NCBI GenBank assembly: GCA_002118135.1
Contig: BDIU01000210.1
Span: 253,087-317,086 of the forward strand
Reading direction: 5' to 3'
DNA length: 64,000 nt
Source: Trebouxia sp. TZW2008
Taxonomy: Eukaryota > Chlorophyta > Trebouxiophyceae > Trebouxiales > Trebouxiaceae
Below the pieces are notes generated by a model. That model was not told the origin of the DNA. It worked only from the letters and a program-made list of their open reading frames with translations, and did no database searches. Within the stretch, counting starts at the first letter, position 1; each line of letters opens with the position of its first letter. Of this stretch, positions 55,101 to 63,900 are shown piece after piece. A program made the position numbers and the translations under genes.

Positions 55101-55672
55101 TGGAGACTGCAGCTGCTGCCCCTAGGGCTGATGTGGACCCCCTTGTCTACATGCCCCCAGCCCTCAGGTAGGAGCTACACTTCAGATCATTCGTCAGATG
55201 CGTCAGACTGCTTGCGGAGCCTACGTTTGATAGCCCACTCAACCCTGTTTGCTGTGTTGGTGGTTGATGCTGACGTTGTTGCTTACCTTTGCATACTGAC
55301 TTGCTTTGCCCTGACTGCACGCACTATTGTCATTGCACGTAGCTCAGGCATGGTTACCCGCACTGTTGTACACAGATCACATGAGAGACAAGTTCAGATC
55401 ATTCTGACCAAAGAGGCAGCGCTTGCTGCAAAAGTGTCCTCCAGGCACTGTAGACACTTGTATGTGGGTATGCGTGCGTTGCAATGTATCATGCAATGCA
55501 ACAGGGCATGTATGCTGTTTACCTGTCTCGACAACGCAATGATGGCATTTGCTTGCATGAAAGCATCTGATTTAGCAAAAAGAAATCGTGTTGCAGGCCG
55601 GGAGCAGCAGGATGGTATCCTGAGTATGGCAAGGCCTGGGAAGCTTGGGGAGCCCCCACCTATTCCTACTGA
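35306..55672 (+). CDS. OSCA/CSC1-type calcium-permeable stress-gated channel, very large gene
   Basis: TMEM63/OSCA family (RSN1_TM, PHM7_cyt, RSN1_7TM), a mechanosensitive cation channel. Exons by splice site and phase: 35306-35463, 35582-35669, 35756-35817, 36143-36212, 37091-37160, 37801-37924, 38588-38819, 39894-40035, 40887-41118, 41754-41886, 42621-42796, 42995-43461, 43919-44120, 45158-45315, 45769-45977, 46945-47157, 48036-48162, 48853-49070, 49467-49575, 50706-50881, 51430-51574, 52413-52568, 53382-53669, 54448-54532, 55057-55167, 55597-55672: 4227 nt, 1408 residues. TM1 ALVGLVCLLVFGAFRKH; TM2 LALQILLPMTIAGCVILPVN; TM3 IPFAYVYVSCAWIMWLLVKY. A cytosolic insert of some 500 residues, rich in Pro, Ala and Ser, separates TM3 from AVTAQQYAVLVMDVPDLE. 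PHM7 end: RVMEAPGPEEVNWSVLWRTW. Pore half: VLPLIVLIILVPIGLFT, LFFFWDVFNVFLGAMFGGA, FFINYVITQGIAMIPFRIMF, LIYIIVLAYAATSPIILPFA, ANSAFVQASILVASMTPIIY. Ends EYGKAWEAWGAPTYSY. The junction 36212/37091 is the least certain; a small exon may be missing there. Confidence 0.88.
38036..38140. repeat. CTGC/CTGT tetranucleotide microsatellite
   Basis: About 100 bp of TGCC and TGTC units in an intron of the channel gene, just 5' of the exon-7 echo array. It creates long spurious open frames (GRQAGRQ on the - strand, ACLPACLP on the +). Confidence 0.95.
38289..38819 (+). repeat. TM3 exon array (3 copies)
   Basis: Acceptor-preceded copies of IPFAYVYVSCAWIMWLLVKY at 38289, 38430 and 38588 (141 and 158 bp apart). 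The first two run into in-frame TGA where the real exon reads LRQRFLTS, so they would act as poison exons if spliced in. The last carries the full 232-nt exon and donor. Confidence 0.9.
39181..40760 (+). repeat. METIxxDEASVTVGPATAAL exon array (6 or more copies) and tail echoes
   Basis: Starts at 39181, 39310, 39444, 39573, 39761 and 39894 (129, 134, 129, 188 and 133 bp), all but the first with an AG acceptor. The last continues to SPSRLQSTRSHVSRH and a GTACAA donor. Downstream, from about 40190 to 40730, are decaying copies of the exon's end (CGCCTGCAGTCCACCAGATC type, then CATGCCAGCAGACAC). So both sides of one exon are echoed. Confidence 0.88.
41130..41183. repeat. AGTC tetranucleotide microsatellite
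   Basis: TCAATCAGTCAGTC-type run in an intron of the channel gene, immediately after the donor of the exon ending at 41118. Confidence 0.95.
41320..41400 (+). mobile_element. SINE-like repeat, copy 6 (opposite orientation)
   Basis: GCTAGACAGGCTCAGCAGGG, CCAGCTAGGTACAAACTGGA, GCAATCAACTGTGTCC is the reverse complement of the other copies, with AGGCTCAGCAGG intact on the + strand. The B-box region is decayed. Confidence 0.6.
41424..41886 (+). repeat. HHVGFVDEAG exon array (3 copies)
   Basis: Acceptor-preceded starts at 41424, 41588 and 41754 (164 and 166 bp). Codons HHVGFVDEAG with a Pro-rich follow-up; the last copy has the complete 133-nt exon with donor at 41887. Confidence 0.85.
41939..41980 (+). 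repeat. CTG/TTG run forming a polypyrimidine tract
   Basis: GCTGCTGCTGCTGCTGCTGT and TTGTTGTTTTGTGCAG: a trinucleotide run directly abutting the acceptor of the first MSDAVSVSD copy. Length change here could alter splice choice. Confidence 0.7.
41981..42796 (+). repeat. MSDAVSVSDVVSTSDISMQP exon array (5-6 copies)
   Basis: Starts at 41981, 42190, about 42299 (partial), 42356, 42488 and 42621; the last spacings are 132 and 133 bp. Most keep TGTGCAG acceptors; the 42190 copy has lost it (GCTGATGAG). Only the last extends to FTHNPVY and a GTGAGT donor. SMQPAYGLQP is conserved in all four later copies. Confidence 0.9.
43790..44770 (+). repeat. TTDDGQLVAVTAQQYAVLVM donor-side array (5 copies)
   Basis: The real exon (43919-44120) starts AREAVYKWW; a decayed acceptor-side copy precedes it at about 43795 (REAVSKLWR). 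Downstream, its last about 100 nt recur near 44190-44291, 44370-44456, 44525-44630 and 44698-44770. At the exon end the real copy and two echoes have GC donors (AGGCAAGT), while the third has AGGTGAGT at the same place. Confidence 0.85.
44836..45315 (+). repeat. HLEREEKAANHVSWWKRW exon array (3 copies)
   Basis: Copies near 44836, 44968 and 45158; the last has a full 158-nt exon (helical, basic, then Pro/His-rich) and a GTATTA donor. Earlier ones are frame-shifted and shorter. Confidence 0.75.
45577..45645. repeat. AATC tetranucleotide microsatellite
   Basis: CAATCAATCAATCACTCAAT-type run in an intron, upstream of the exon at 45769. Confidence 0.95.
46459..47310 (+). repeat. GPKAWSEGDPSRTP exon array with both acceptor- and donor-side echoes
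   Basis: Acceptor-side starts at 46459, 46621, 46775 and the real 46945 (162, 154 and 170 bp), all with GPSNHHLGRYAM-like codons. After the real donor (47158) the exon end VPDSFQWVLEVRKHK recurs with its own donor at 47308, and a third trace (VRDHK) lies near 47450. Confidence 0.85.
47662..48280 (+). repeat. EVDLLLMQWDTAYMKLEKAE exon array (4 copies) plus a donor-side echo
   Basis: Acceptor-preceded starts at 47662, 47786, 47910 and 48036 (124, 124 and 126 bp). The first keeps the frame through YMKLEKLKPYQPG; the second and third are broken. The last is the exon used. A copy of its end (PEHNLRCCG region) lies at about 48235-48290. Confidence 0.88.
48495..49070 (+). repeat. DRVDSIDFWSMRVRDLEQRI exon array (3-4 copies)
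   Basis: Copies near 48500, 48632 and 48853, with a further fragment near 48780. The first reads STDFWSMRARDLEQRITIA; the second has a stop after VRV-equivalent codons. The last is complete (218 nt). Confidence 0.85.
49320..49700 (+). repeat. Echoes around the NWSVLWRTWVERDVREFL exon
   Basis: Acceptor-side copy near 49333 (GGCAAACTGGTCAGTGGTAT) and donor-side copy near 49655-49693 (ATTGGCCTTTTCACAAGC) flank the real exon 49467-49575. Confidence 0.7.
49905..51175 (+). repeat. GVVAQTTVAVCSSTSKYYWN exon array (6 copies) plus donor-side echoes
   Basis: Acceptor-preceded starts at 49905, 50058, 50259, 50398, 50552 and 50706 (153, 201, 139, 154 and 154 bp). Copies at 50398 and 50552 match the real exon at most positions for the first about 80 nt (SNWCCAQQNM in place of WNWYCAQQNV). 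The real exon is the last. Its end (SLVMPNVLYRFAW) is echoed near 50995-51030 and 51125-51160. Confidence 0.92.
52143..52183. repeat. GT dinucleotide microsatellite at an acceptor
   Basis: About 19 TG units, ending 9 nt before the acceptor of the first ASIPSLVGTALPS copy (52192). Confidence 0.95.
52192..52568 (+). repeat. ASIPSLVGTALPSSSNFF exon array (3 copies)
   Basis: Starts at 52192, 52301 and 52413 (109 and 112 bp), all after CTGCAG. The first two copy about 60-75 nt; the last is the full TM exon. Confidence 0.9.
53033..53130. mobile_element. Short MITE with CAGTAAACTC-type inverted ends
   Basis: Left end TAGTAAACTCTCTCTGTAAA and right end, reverse-complemented, CAGTAAACTCTTGTTGTAAG. 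About 97 bp, no coding capacity, in an intron of the channel gene. The end sequence is the pattern known from pogo/Tigger-type elements. Internal CGAATTGTCCTTACGCTGAG relates it to the 14-kb MITEs in reverse. Confidence 0.7.
53690..53870 (+). repeat. Donor-side echoes of the WDQIFKQVCCCMFIFEFFTG exon
   Basis: After the donor at 53670, AGTGTTGCATGCTTATCTTT then AAGTTCTTTACAGGTAG copies the exon end; a weaker trace (GAATTCTTCACACGTAG) follows near 53848. Confidence 0.75.
54180..54330. repeat. Intronic tandem repeat, about 79 bp, 2 copies
   Basis: AGTGCTTGTTGTAGCTGATA and TTCATGAACACAAAGCTCGA recur 71-79 bp apart. Another pair of about 68 bp (ATTGTCAAACTTGATGTGCA) follows at 54590-54690. A CTG run lies nearby at 54011-54038. 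None looks exonic. Confidence 0.7.
54755..54836. repeat. ATC-rich trinucleotide microsatellite
   Basis: TCATCGTCATCGTCAGCAGC then CATCATCATCATCAGCATCA-type units in the intron before the penultimate channel exon. Confidence 0.9.
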
Positions 55673-56824
55673 CCCCCCAAGGGTCAGTGGACGTCTCTAA
55701 TGACATGGTCAGTACACTGTATGACACTTCCTTGCATAGGCACAGCAAGGGAGGGCTGATTCTGTGATCTTTGTCAAGAGGGGTTGAATGATAGGCAAGC
55801 CTTGTGCACAGGCCAACAGGGATCAAGCGGTGACACAAGGCTTCAACCCAGGTCTTACCTGTGAGATTCTTGGGATTCAACGCATAGGGTCCCCTGCTGT
55901 GGCCATGTCTGCGACATAATGCCGACGCCAGGGTCATGCAAATGTTGACGTTTATCACAAGGAACTTCTTGGGATACAGTCTTCAAATGAAAGGAGTGTA
56001 TTGGGCAGAATAGGCAGAAACAAAGGCTGTATCATGACAATGGTCTGCAAATGGCTGCAGATGTTTTATTTACTGTGTTTTGTTTTGGTGGATATGATCC
56101 CAAGCTCTGGGTGACACGAAGCCGGCTGAGTCACATGGCTAGAAAAGATAAAAGAAAAGTCTACGTTGTTAGGCGTCATAACGGGAGCCTCTGTTTATAG
56201 AGGCAGCCCGGGTCTGCTGCTTCAAGAGCAGCAGCCTTCAGACATGGCTAGTGTACATATCTCAGGCTGCTGTGATAGAGAATTTGATGTCGTGTTTGCG
56301 ATTGAGTGGTGCAGCTTAGCTTTTTATCCTGCAGAGTATGGTATGCTTAAGCAACTGCATGAAGCTGAATCAACATGCCATAACTTGGGACGCACTTGAA
56401 GGACGCTATGTCAGCTGAGGACAGGTTGCTCTATTACTTATAGCACTGTGCATTGATGTACATATGAGGGTCGTCTGATGATGTTCCTGTTTGATGAATG
56501 AATGGTGCTTCACTCCCGAAATTGTGGTGTTAACAAATGGATGTTATTGGCGTTAAAGAAATTTTCAGTATGAGGTGACTCACATGTGTGCTCGAGACTT
56601 GCTGCACGTGAGAGCAGTGATGTGTAAATTTCCAACACCGACCATAGGGTAATTCCAGCCTTGCTCAGATTCAGGTCATTGTTTTAGGGTTCTGGGGTGA
56701 GTAAGCATGCATTCAAAACACTGCATTATGTACGGGCGCTTACACTGCATGACTGATTGGATTGAGTGAGGGCTTTGCAGCAATCGTTCTCCTCTGCTTT
56801 GCGTCAGTGGCGGTATATGCTGAT
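55673..56824. other. Intergenic, channel gene to LRR-like gene
   Basis: Contains the structured hairpin repeat at 56158-56240. No exon is convincing. A short frame from 56166 reads only through the repeat. Confidence 0.45.
56158..56240 (+). repeat. Structured hairpin repeat, copy 3
   Basis: A-rich leader (GATAAAAGAAAAGTCTACG), then GTTAGGCGTCATAACGGGAG, CCTCTGTTTATAGAGGCAGC, CCGGG, then a second perfect stem CTGCTGCT-TCAAG-AGCAGCAG. The second stem differs in sequence from copy 2 but can pair in both. Confidence 0.65.
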
Positions 56825-57364
56825 ATGACAGGCTTATACGGCAATGCCTTTGTGTACGCCAACCCGCAACAACGCTTCCTCAGCGACACGGCCACCCTGA
56901 ACGTCGCGTTGCAGGAATTGTCCAAAGTTTTACACTTCAGCGACCGAGTTGTCTGCAACTTGTCGTCAAGCGGCCTGACACTCGAGCGCGCCAGGGAATT
57001 ATCGCAACGCTTAAAGCAGTTGAAGAAGCTTCACGCCTTAGACCTCTCATCTAACTTCATCAGAGTGGCTGACTGGCAGGACGCATGTGACTTAGCGACT
57101 GATTTACTCATGAACGATACCGTGGAATACCTGGACTTAGGCTTGAACTATTTACCGTCTTTGCAGAGTCTCACAGACAATGCAGAGGTGTACAAGGAAT
57201 TCAGGTCGTTTGGCCACAGGATTGCACTTGGATTGTATGGCTGCCCTTTAACAGGCAAGGAAGACGTAGACCACTGGATCCAGAATGCTGGAACATTTAG
57301 ACAAGAGGCGTATGGTTATGAATATGCTCAACAGTTTAGGTCAAAAGCCCTTGACAAGGCCTAG
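56825..57364 (+). CDS. Small intronless LRR-like protein
   Basis: 179 residues from the first ATG. The frame extends 63 nt upstream through a hydrophobic LSEGFAAIVLLCFASVAVYA that would be a good signal peptide, but no ATG opens it; an acceptor-like TTTGCAG lies within it, so an unseen 5' exon is possible. Central LRR signature: LKQLKKLHALDLSSNFI and NDTVEYLDLGLNYLPSLQSL. C-terminal YKEFRSFGHRIALGLYGCPL is not recognised. Codon choice differs from neighbours: Leu is often TTA (in LDLS, LG.NYL, PLTG), rare in the other genes here. It has no introns or echoes. Likely a real gene; origin by transfer or recent retroposition is only a guess. Confidence 0.65.
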   Translation: MTGLYGNAFVYANPQQRFLSDTATLNVALQELSKVLHFSDRVVCNLSSSGLTLERARELSQRLKQLKKLHALDLSSNFIRVADWQDACDLATDLLMNDTVEYLDLGLNYLPSLQSLTDNAEVYKEFRSFGHRIALGLYGCPLTGKEDVDHWIQNAGTFRQEAYGYEYAQQFRSKALDKA

Positions 57365-57997
57365 TTCGGGTTTTGTGCACTATTCACTTGGATAATGTGG
57401 ATCAGCAGCAACGCTTCGAGCAACTTGTAGTCGCTCTGCAAGGCTCATTTGTTCTTCACGTCAGCCACAGTGATCAAAATCACTCGAAAAGCGATGCTCC
57501 TCACAATCATGATGCAATGCAAGCTTGACATACTGACTGCAATGCAAACAGCTAACCAAAACTCAGAAAGAAAGAAGAAGATGGGCAGTGGCTCAAGGCT
57601 TCCGATTGAGCTTCCCAGCTTGGCGCTTCCCAGCTCGCCGAGCTTACCGACAGGCGTCGCTGAGCGTGAGGCTGATCAAGCATGTGCGCTCAGTGCGGAG
57701 CAGGCTGGGTGCTCGCGCACCTCTCTGACTGAGCGTATCGAGTCACCATCCTGCTTCCTGGACGCTGTTAGGTCAGACGGGAGCTCTCAAGGTGTGTTGT
57801 CTGCGCGGCGACCGGTGCTCAAAGCAGCGTGCCGCCACACGATACTGTTTAAAATGACCTCTATCGTTCTGCTGCACCAATTGTCGTGTTGGCCTAGCAC
57901 AAGACGGCAAAGCACTCAATTTCGGCATTCACTGCAGTGAGCTCTCAAGTTGGCAGCGCCGGGCCTCTGACGGCCCAGCAATTTTCAAGACATCAAC
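57365..57997. other. Intergenic, CpG-richer stretch before the Gln-rich gene
   Basis: 57590-57960 has more CG dinucleotides than its surroundings and precedes the ATG at 57998, so it is the likely promoter and 5' UTR. An open frame 57449-57940 lacks family similarity. Confidence 0.45.
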
Positions 57998-60900
57998 ATG
58001 CCTGCCCTTCAAGGTAAACAGCATTGTTCTGCAAACTGAGCTTTCTCTCAGCTTCTGCTTTATCAACCTGACAAGTAGAGCATCAAGACCACACTAAAGT
58101 CTCCGGTCACCACCATTACACTGTGTTAGATACACAGAGAACTACATGTGATCTACATATGTCCGGTCCTTGGCAAATACAGGCAAACAAGCTGATTGTT
58201 GCGCAGGCAGTGCAGAAGTAATGTCTCTTGGCAGTGGCAGTCCCGGGCAACAGGATCCCTGCCAGTCCACCACATATGACCCCATAGCAGTAGGCATGGC
58301 ATCAGTTCAGCAGGCAGCTGAAGCACGTGAAGACATGGGTGCATCACAGCTGCCTCTGCAGCATGGAGGAGGAGAGGCTGGTCAAGGGCTGAGTCTCCCA
58401 CCCAGTGCAGGTAAACAACTCAATGTTGAGCCATGCTAGCGACAAGCACCTGCACAGGTCTGTCTGAGCTTGCTATTCCAAATATTCAGATATTGCTACA
58501 TCTGTCAGCTTCATGCTTCAGCCTTTGCGCTGTACACCAAGGTTGCTGCAATTGTATGTTTGCACTGTCTTGGTGACAACCCTCATGTTCAGGGACTGTA
58601 CATGGTTGTTTCATTGCAACTTCTGAGCATGCCCATCTGTCCAGTTGCATAGCTATGCATCCTCATCTGTACTAGCTATAGTGACTGGTGCAGATGGGCA
58701 GGCCCACAAGTTGCAACCAACCTACCCTGATACAATTGTATCGGTCTACACATACCGCTGTCGTACTGCTGTCTTGGCAAACAATATTTGCTGCAATGCA
58801 TGTTTGTGCTGTCTTGACGGTATTGCTCACGCTGGTCAGGGACTGTACATGATTGATTGACTGCAGCTTGTGATTTTGCCCATCTGTTCAGCTGCATAGC
58901 TGCACATCCTCGTCTGTTCCAGCTCTGTGGGTAGTTGTGTGGGCAGGCTCACAAGTTGCGACCATTCTGTCATGGTCCAGTCAAATCTATCTTGACGCAC
59001 TGCTGTCTTGGACAACGCATGTTGCTGCAACGCATACTTGCAGTGTCTTGTTAGTCAGGCTCGTGCTGCTTTGCGGCTGTACATCTCAGTTGATTGCAGC
59101 TTCTGCAACATACCCATGTGTCAGATGCAAAGCTATACATCCTCATTTGTATCAGCTGTATGACTAAACCACAGTCCAGGCTCACAAGTTGTGTTGACGA
59201 ACTTTGGCAGCGTCTTATCTGTCTGCATCTGATTTTGTTCTGTCAAACAGCATTCACCATGGCTCCTGTATTGTCGAGCAAACAGCATTCACACTGCTCC
59301 TGTATTGCTATGCCTACAGAAAAGTTGGACCTGGCTTTATGCAAGCTTGCATGCGACTGCCAGCAAGAAGCCACTCTTGGCGCTGCTGCTTAATGCTCAA
59401 CTTGGTCTTCTCAACTCTGCAATATATGCACAACTTCTGTCACGCTTTCTACATGATTTCAAGCGCCCGCTGTCTTTCTGTTGTTTCTCATGATGCTGTA
59501 CATTGGCTTACTGAAAACATATGCGCTGCTTGCTGCAGGCCATGAGGCATCGTCACTGCATGCAACTGAGCCAGAGCCAGCAGCTTTCACAGATCAGGCA
59601 GCTGATGCAACCAATGTCCATGCTGTGCATGCCAGTCAGGGGCTTGCAAGTCTCAGGACAGTTGCAGCAGGGCTAACACAGGGTTGCCTACAGCACAGGC
59701 CTTCTGACAGCAGCACTCAGACTGTTGTTGTCAACCCCCTGGCTGATCCCACTGGGGTGCCAGAGACCCATACCAGCCCTGGATGGTTTCAGAGCAAGCC
59801 ATTCAAGTCAGCCTTGCAGCGTAGGCCTTCTACTTCAGGCAAGATCTTGGGTGTCAGGAGAGACACCCACACCATCCAGAAGGCCAAAAGGGTCACATTT
59901 GCTGCATGCAATGAGGAATTCATCCTGCCAGTCCTGCCACCTGTGGATAATGTAGCTGTGCCTGAATTTGACACTAGGCCAGCCAGCAATGATGAAATCG
60001 GCAGTGATAGCGATGATGACTCTTGGGACTTGGCATTTGGTGAGTCTGCAAGGACTTGGGAAGATTTCAGCAGCTTGGGGTCACTAGCCAACAGTCAACA
60101 GCCAGCAGCATCAGGGATTGCACCAGCACAAACTACCGCTTTTGAGGTAGAGGGTGACTGCGCTGCTCTGCCTGCATCCCAGGACACTCTTGCCAAGGTC
60201 AGGGAACCAAGGCAGGCTGATGCACCTGCTGCCGGCAGCTTTGACAAAGAGCTGTCTTGCAATGATGCTGTCGACTTGATTGGACCCCTGACCAGCCCCC
60301 CTGAATCCCCCACCCACCCCAGGCGCCCCCCCATGAGTGATGTCATGGAAGGCCCCTCTGACCACAAGCAGTCCCCACTTAATCCTGGGCTAACCCCAGC
60401 TGATGCCAGCCAGGCAGTCATTGACCCAGGTGCAGCCCTCAGGCAAGCAAACTTCATTGCCCTTCTGTGGGACCTTTTTGGTGATCATCCTGATCTGGGT
60501 TTGCCTGCTGAGAGCGCTGAGGAATCCTCAGCTTCAGAGTCTGAGCTGGACATGCTTGCTGAGAGCAATGTTGTAGACTTGGCGTCCGGTCCCAGTGACT
60601 TGGAGGGGCTGCATGACAGCGCACAGGCACATGTGACAGACCTTGGAGCAGGCCTGCAGCCTTGTCAGGCAGCTGCATCACTGGAAACTGATGCAGCAGC
60701 CGCAGCAGCAGAAGGTGACATAGCAGCTGCAGCAGCGGAGGGTGACATAGCAGCTGCAGCAGCGGAGGGTGACATAGCAGCTGCAGCAGTGGAGGGTGAT
60801 GCAGCAGCTGCGTCTGAGTTGCTGACTCAGCAGTACACTGACAGCTGCAGCGCTGCTGAGGCAGCTGATGCAGAGATGCAGCCAGCTGCGAAGAGGCAGA

Positions 60901-63900
60901 AGTCTGCCTCTGGAAAGTGGGTCAACAAGCCGGTGTCAGGCATGAGGCAGAGTAAGACTGGCGCCAAAGCCAGAAACCCCTCCAAGACCCCAAGAAGATC
61001 CCCAAGGACTGTGGCGCAGAACGACAGAACTTTTACACCCATGTTTCCAAAGAGCTTGCGCAAGAGGGCCAGGCGCCTTTGTTGGGCCAGGGAAGACATG
61101 TTTGTTGGGGTAGAGGTGTGGGGTGAGTGCAGATTGTCCCTTCCTGTGTGCTGATTGCAGACCTTTTGCATACTTCCTGTCTGGTCAGGCTCTGCGTTCT
61201 GAGGTGCTGTGCATGTGTGATACTGCAAGCCAGCATGGCACATGTCTGTTGAGGCTCCAACATAAACACTTTTGCATGCATACAGACTATATGCATTCAT
61301 GCATTGAGAATGATCAGGCTGCATATGCTCTACCTTCCAATGTGTTGTCTTGAAGGCAACATCAACGCAGCATTCTGTATTTCCGCATGTTTCGTGCCTC
61401 ACTTCTCAAGATTGAAGCTGTTGCTTATATCTGGGTGTGCTTTTCCTTACAAAGAGGCCATGACTTGTGTGATGTGGATCTGATTTGTGATTACTTTGGC
61501 CTTTGCTGCTCTTTGAAAAGTTGAGGCAGCCCTGACAGCCAAGCAAAGCTTTGGCTAACAATGTATGCATGTTGATGGTGTCGTGGGTGCAGAGAAGTGG
61601 TTGTTTGTATCATGCTACGTGCAGCAGGTGATATTGGAACAAAACAAAACCCTGATGCAATAAGCAGCTTTGACAGGCCACACTGGTGTTTGCATGCACT
61701 GAAGCTTGTAGCACTGCTCACAAGCTGCTCACTGCTCACTTGCACACAGTGTGGGATAAACTTGTTGTCTGACTGTAGGGACTGCCCCAACCTTGCAAGG
61801 GGCAGCACACATCAAGTGTTCACAGATCATATCAGTGAAGCTGTGCACACTTTGCCTGTGTTGCCCTTTGAAAGATTGAGGCAATTCCTGCAGCCAGATA
61901 AAGTTTTGCCTCACAGTAAACACATACTAACAGTGTCCTGAGTGATACTTGTTGCAAGGCCTTGGCATCCCCTGCAGGCAGACAGACTTTTGTCTCACAC
62001 AGTCTCCAAATTGCCACAGAACAGCGTCACTAGCCACTGTCACACCAGCACATTGTCAATATACACATATGCTGTGAGACAAAGACTTGCCTGGCTATAG
62101 GGACTGCCTCAACCGGTGAAAAGCAACAATGGCCAAAGTCAGCATAAAAGGATCACTGAAGCTTGTAGCACTGCTCACAATTCCACGAGTTTGCACACAG
62201 TGTAAGATAAATTTGTCTCTGCCTGCAGGGACTGCTGCAACTTTGACAAGGGCAGCAAAGGTCAAAGTCATCATAGATAGACTCACTGAAGCCAAGGGGA
62301 AACAGGTAGCCACCATCAGAGAAGAAGACATACCTTCTTGCTCTTGGCACCCCCAGGGCTTGACTGGACCCCAAGACCCTGAGTCCCCAGAAACCCCCAC
62401 TGACCCCCATGAGGGTCCCCTGGCCCCACCCAGCCCCATCACCCCCACAGACCCTACCCCCACCCCTTTTCTCCCCTTCATGCCCAGCCCACAGGGTCCA
62501 GCCTTTACACAGAAGACCATGGACAAGATTTGTCTGAAGGGTAAGATTTTGCAAAACATGAGTGACTTTTCTGACCAAGCTACCCCGGCAGGTTTGCATG
62601 TACTGTCTTGCTGTGAGTGCTGACTGTGCATGCAGTGTAGACGGTATTCAACGCGTTTGAATCTGGATAACTACCAAGCAGAGGCCAGTATTTCAGCACT
62701 TCCCAATGTGTGCTGCATACTACACTGTAGCATATAGTGCACTTAGTCTTAGCATCTTGTGCACCCAATCTGCACAAATGATTGCCAACAACAGATGATT
62801 GCTGTTTGGATCAAAGTGTGGCAAGTCCTGGTGTACTAGTCCTGCAGCATATGCTTGAACTTGAAGCATCCACTAATTTGAGCATTGCAGCAGCTAGCCA
62901 GGTCTTAGACACCAATCCAATTGATCATATGCAAGCATTGCCATCTGTTCCAATTGTTCCTGGTGGAGCTTTCATTAGTTTGTGGCAGTCCACTGCGTCG
63001 AGACCAGGATGCCTGATTTGGCTGTTGCAAGACCCTTCATGTGTCTGGCATTGCTCATATATGCTGATCTTGCAGATCTGGAGGGCGAGGTTGACTTTTC
63101 ACAGTTTGGTGACATGAGCCCAGCAGAGCTCGGGTTCTACAATGACTTACTTCACCACGGACCCCCAACTGCACCTAAAACCCCCACACTGTGTAGCCAG
63201 CAGCCACTGGTCTCCTTGACACAGCTTGTACAGGGCCATCGACAGCAGCAGCAGCAGCAGCAGCAGACTGCACAGCAGATGCTGCATGCTGAACAGGTGC
63301 AGCATGCTGTGATGCTTCTCACACAGGCTTTTCTGGCCAGCATGCCTCGGCTGCCACAGCAGTTGCTTGAGCAGCAGCAGCAGCAGCCTGTCCAGCAGAT
63401 GCCGCATGGTGAACAACTGCAGCATGCTGAGGCACTGTTTACACAAGCAGCCGTGGGCTGTGACCCTCAGTTGCAGCAGCAGCAGCAGCAGCAGCAGCAG
63501 GCTGGCGAGTATGACCGGTGGCTGCAGACACTGTGGCCCTCATGGACTGCAGCACAGCTTGAGGCTGCTCAGCAATACGCAGGTACGCTTCTGTCGTAGT
63601 GCTTGTGGTCAAATTGCACTGTTTGCCTGGTCTTGTGGTGATTGACTGTGCACCTGATGAGCAGACCTACTGTATGCCTTTGTGTGCCTGCTTATGCATT
63701 AATTCTACATTTCCTCGATGGCCTCATTGTTTGCACACACAAGCACAGCATACCGCAATGTTTCATGACTACGTCAATGCGATGACGTGTTGTGCTTAGC
63801 TTAGTTTGACAGCGCCGTATTTGGCAACTCTGGAATGTCTGCCGAGCCTTCAGCTCTGTAATACAGCTTGTCTTTGCAGGCTGCTCAGGAAATGCTGCTG

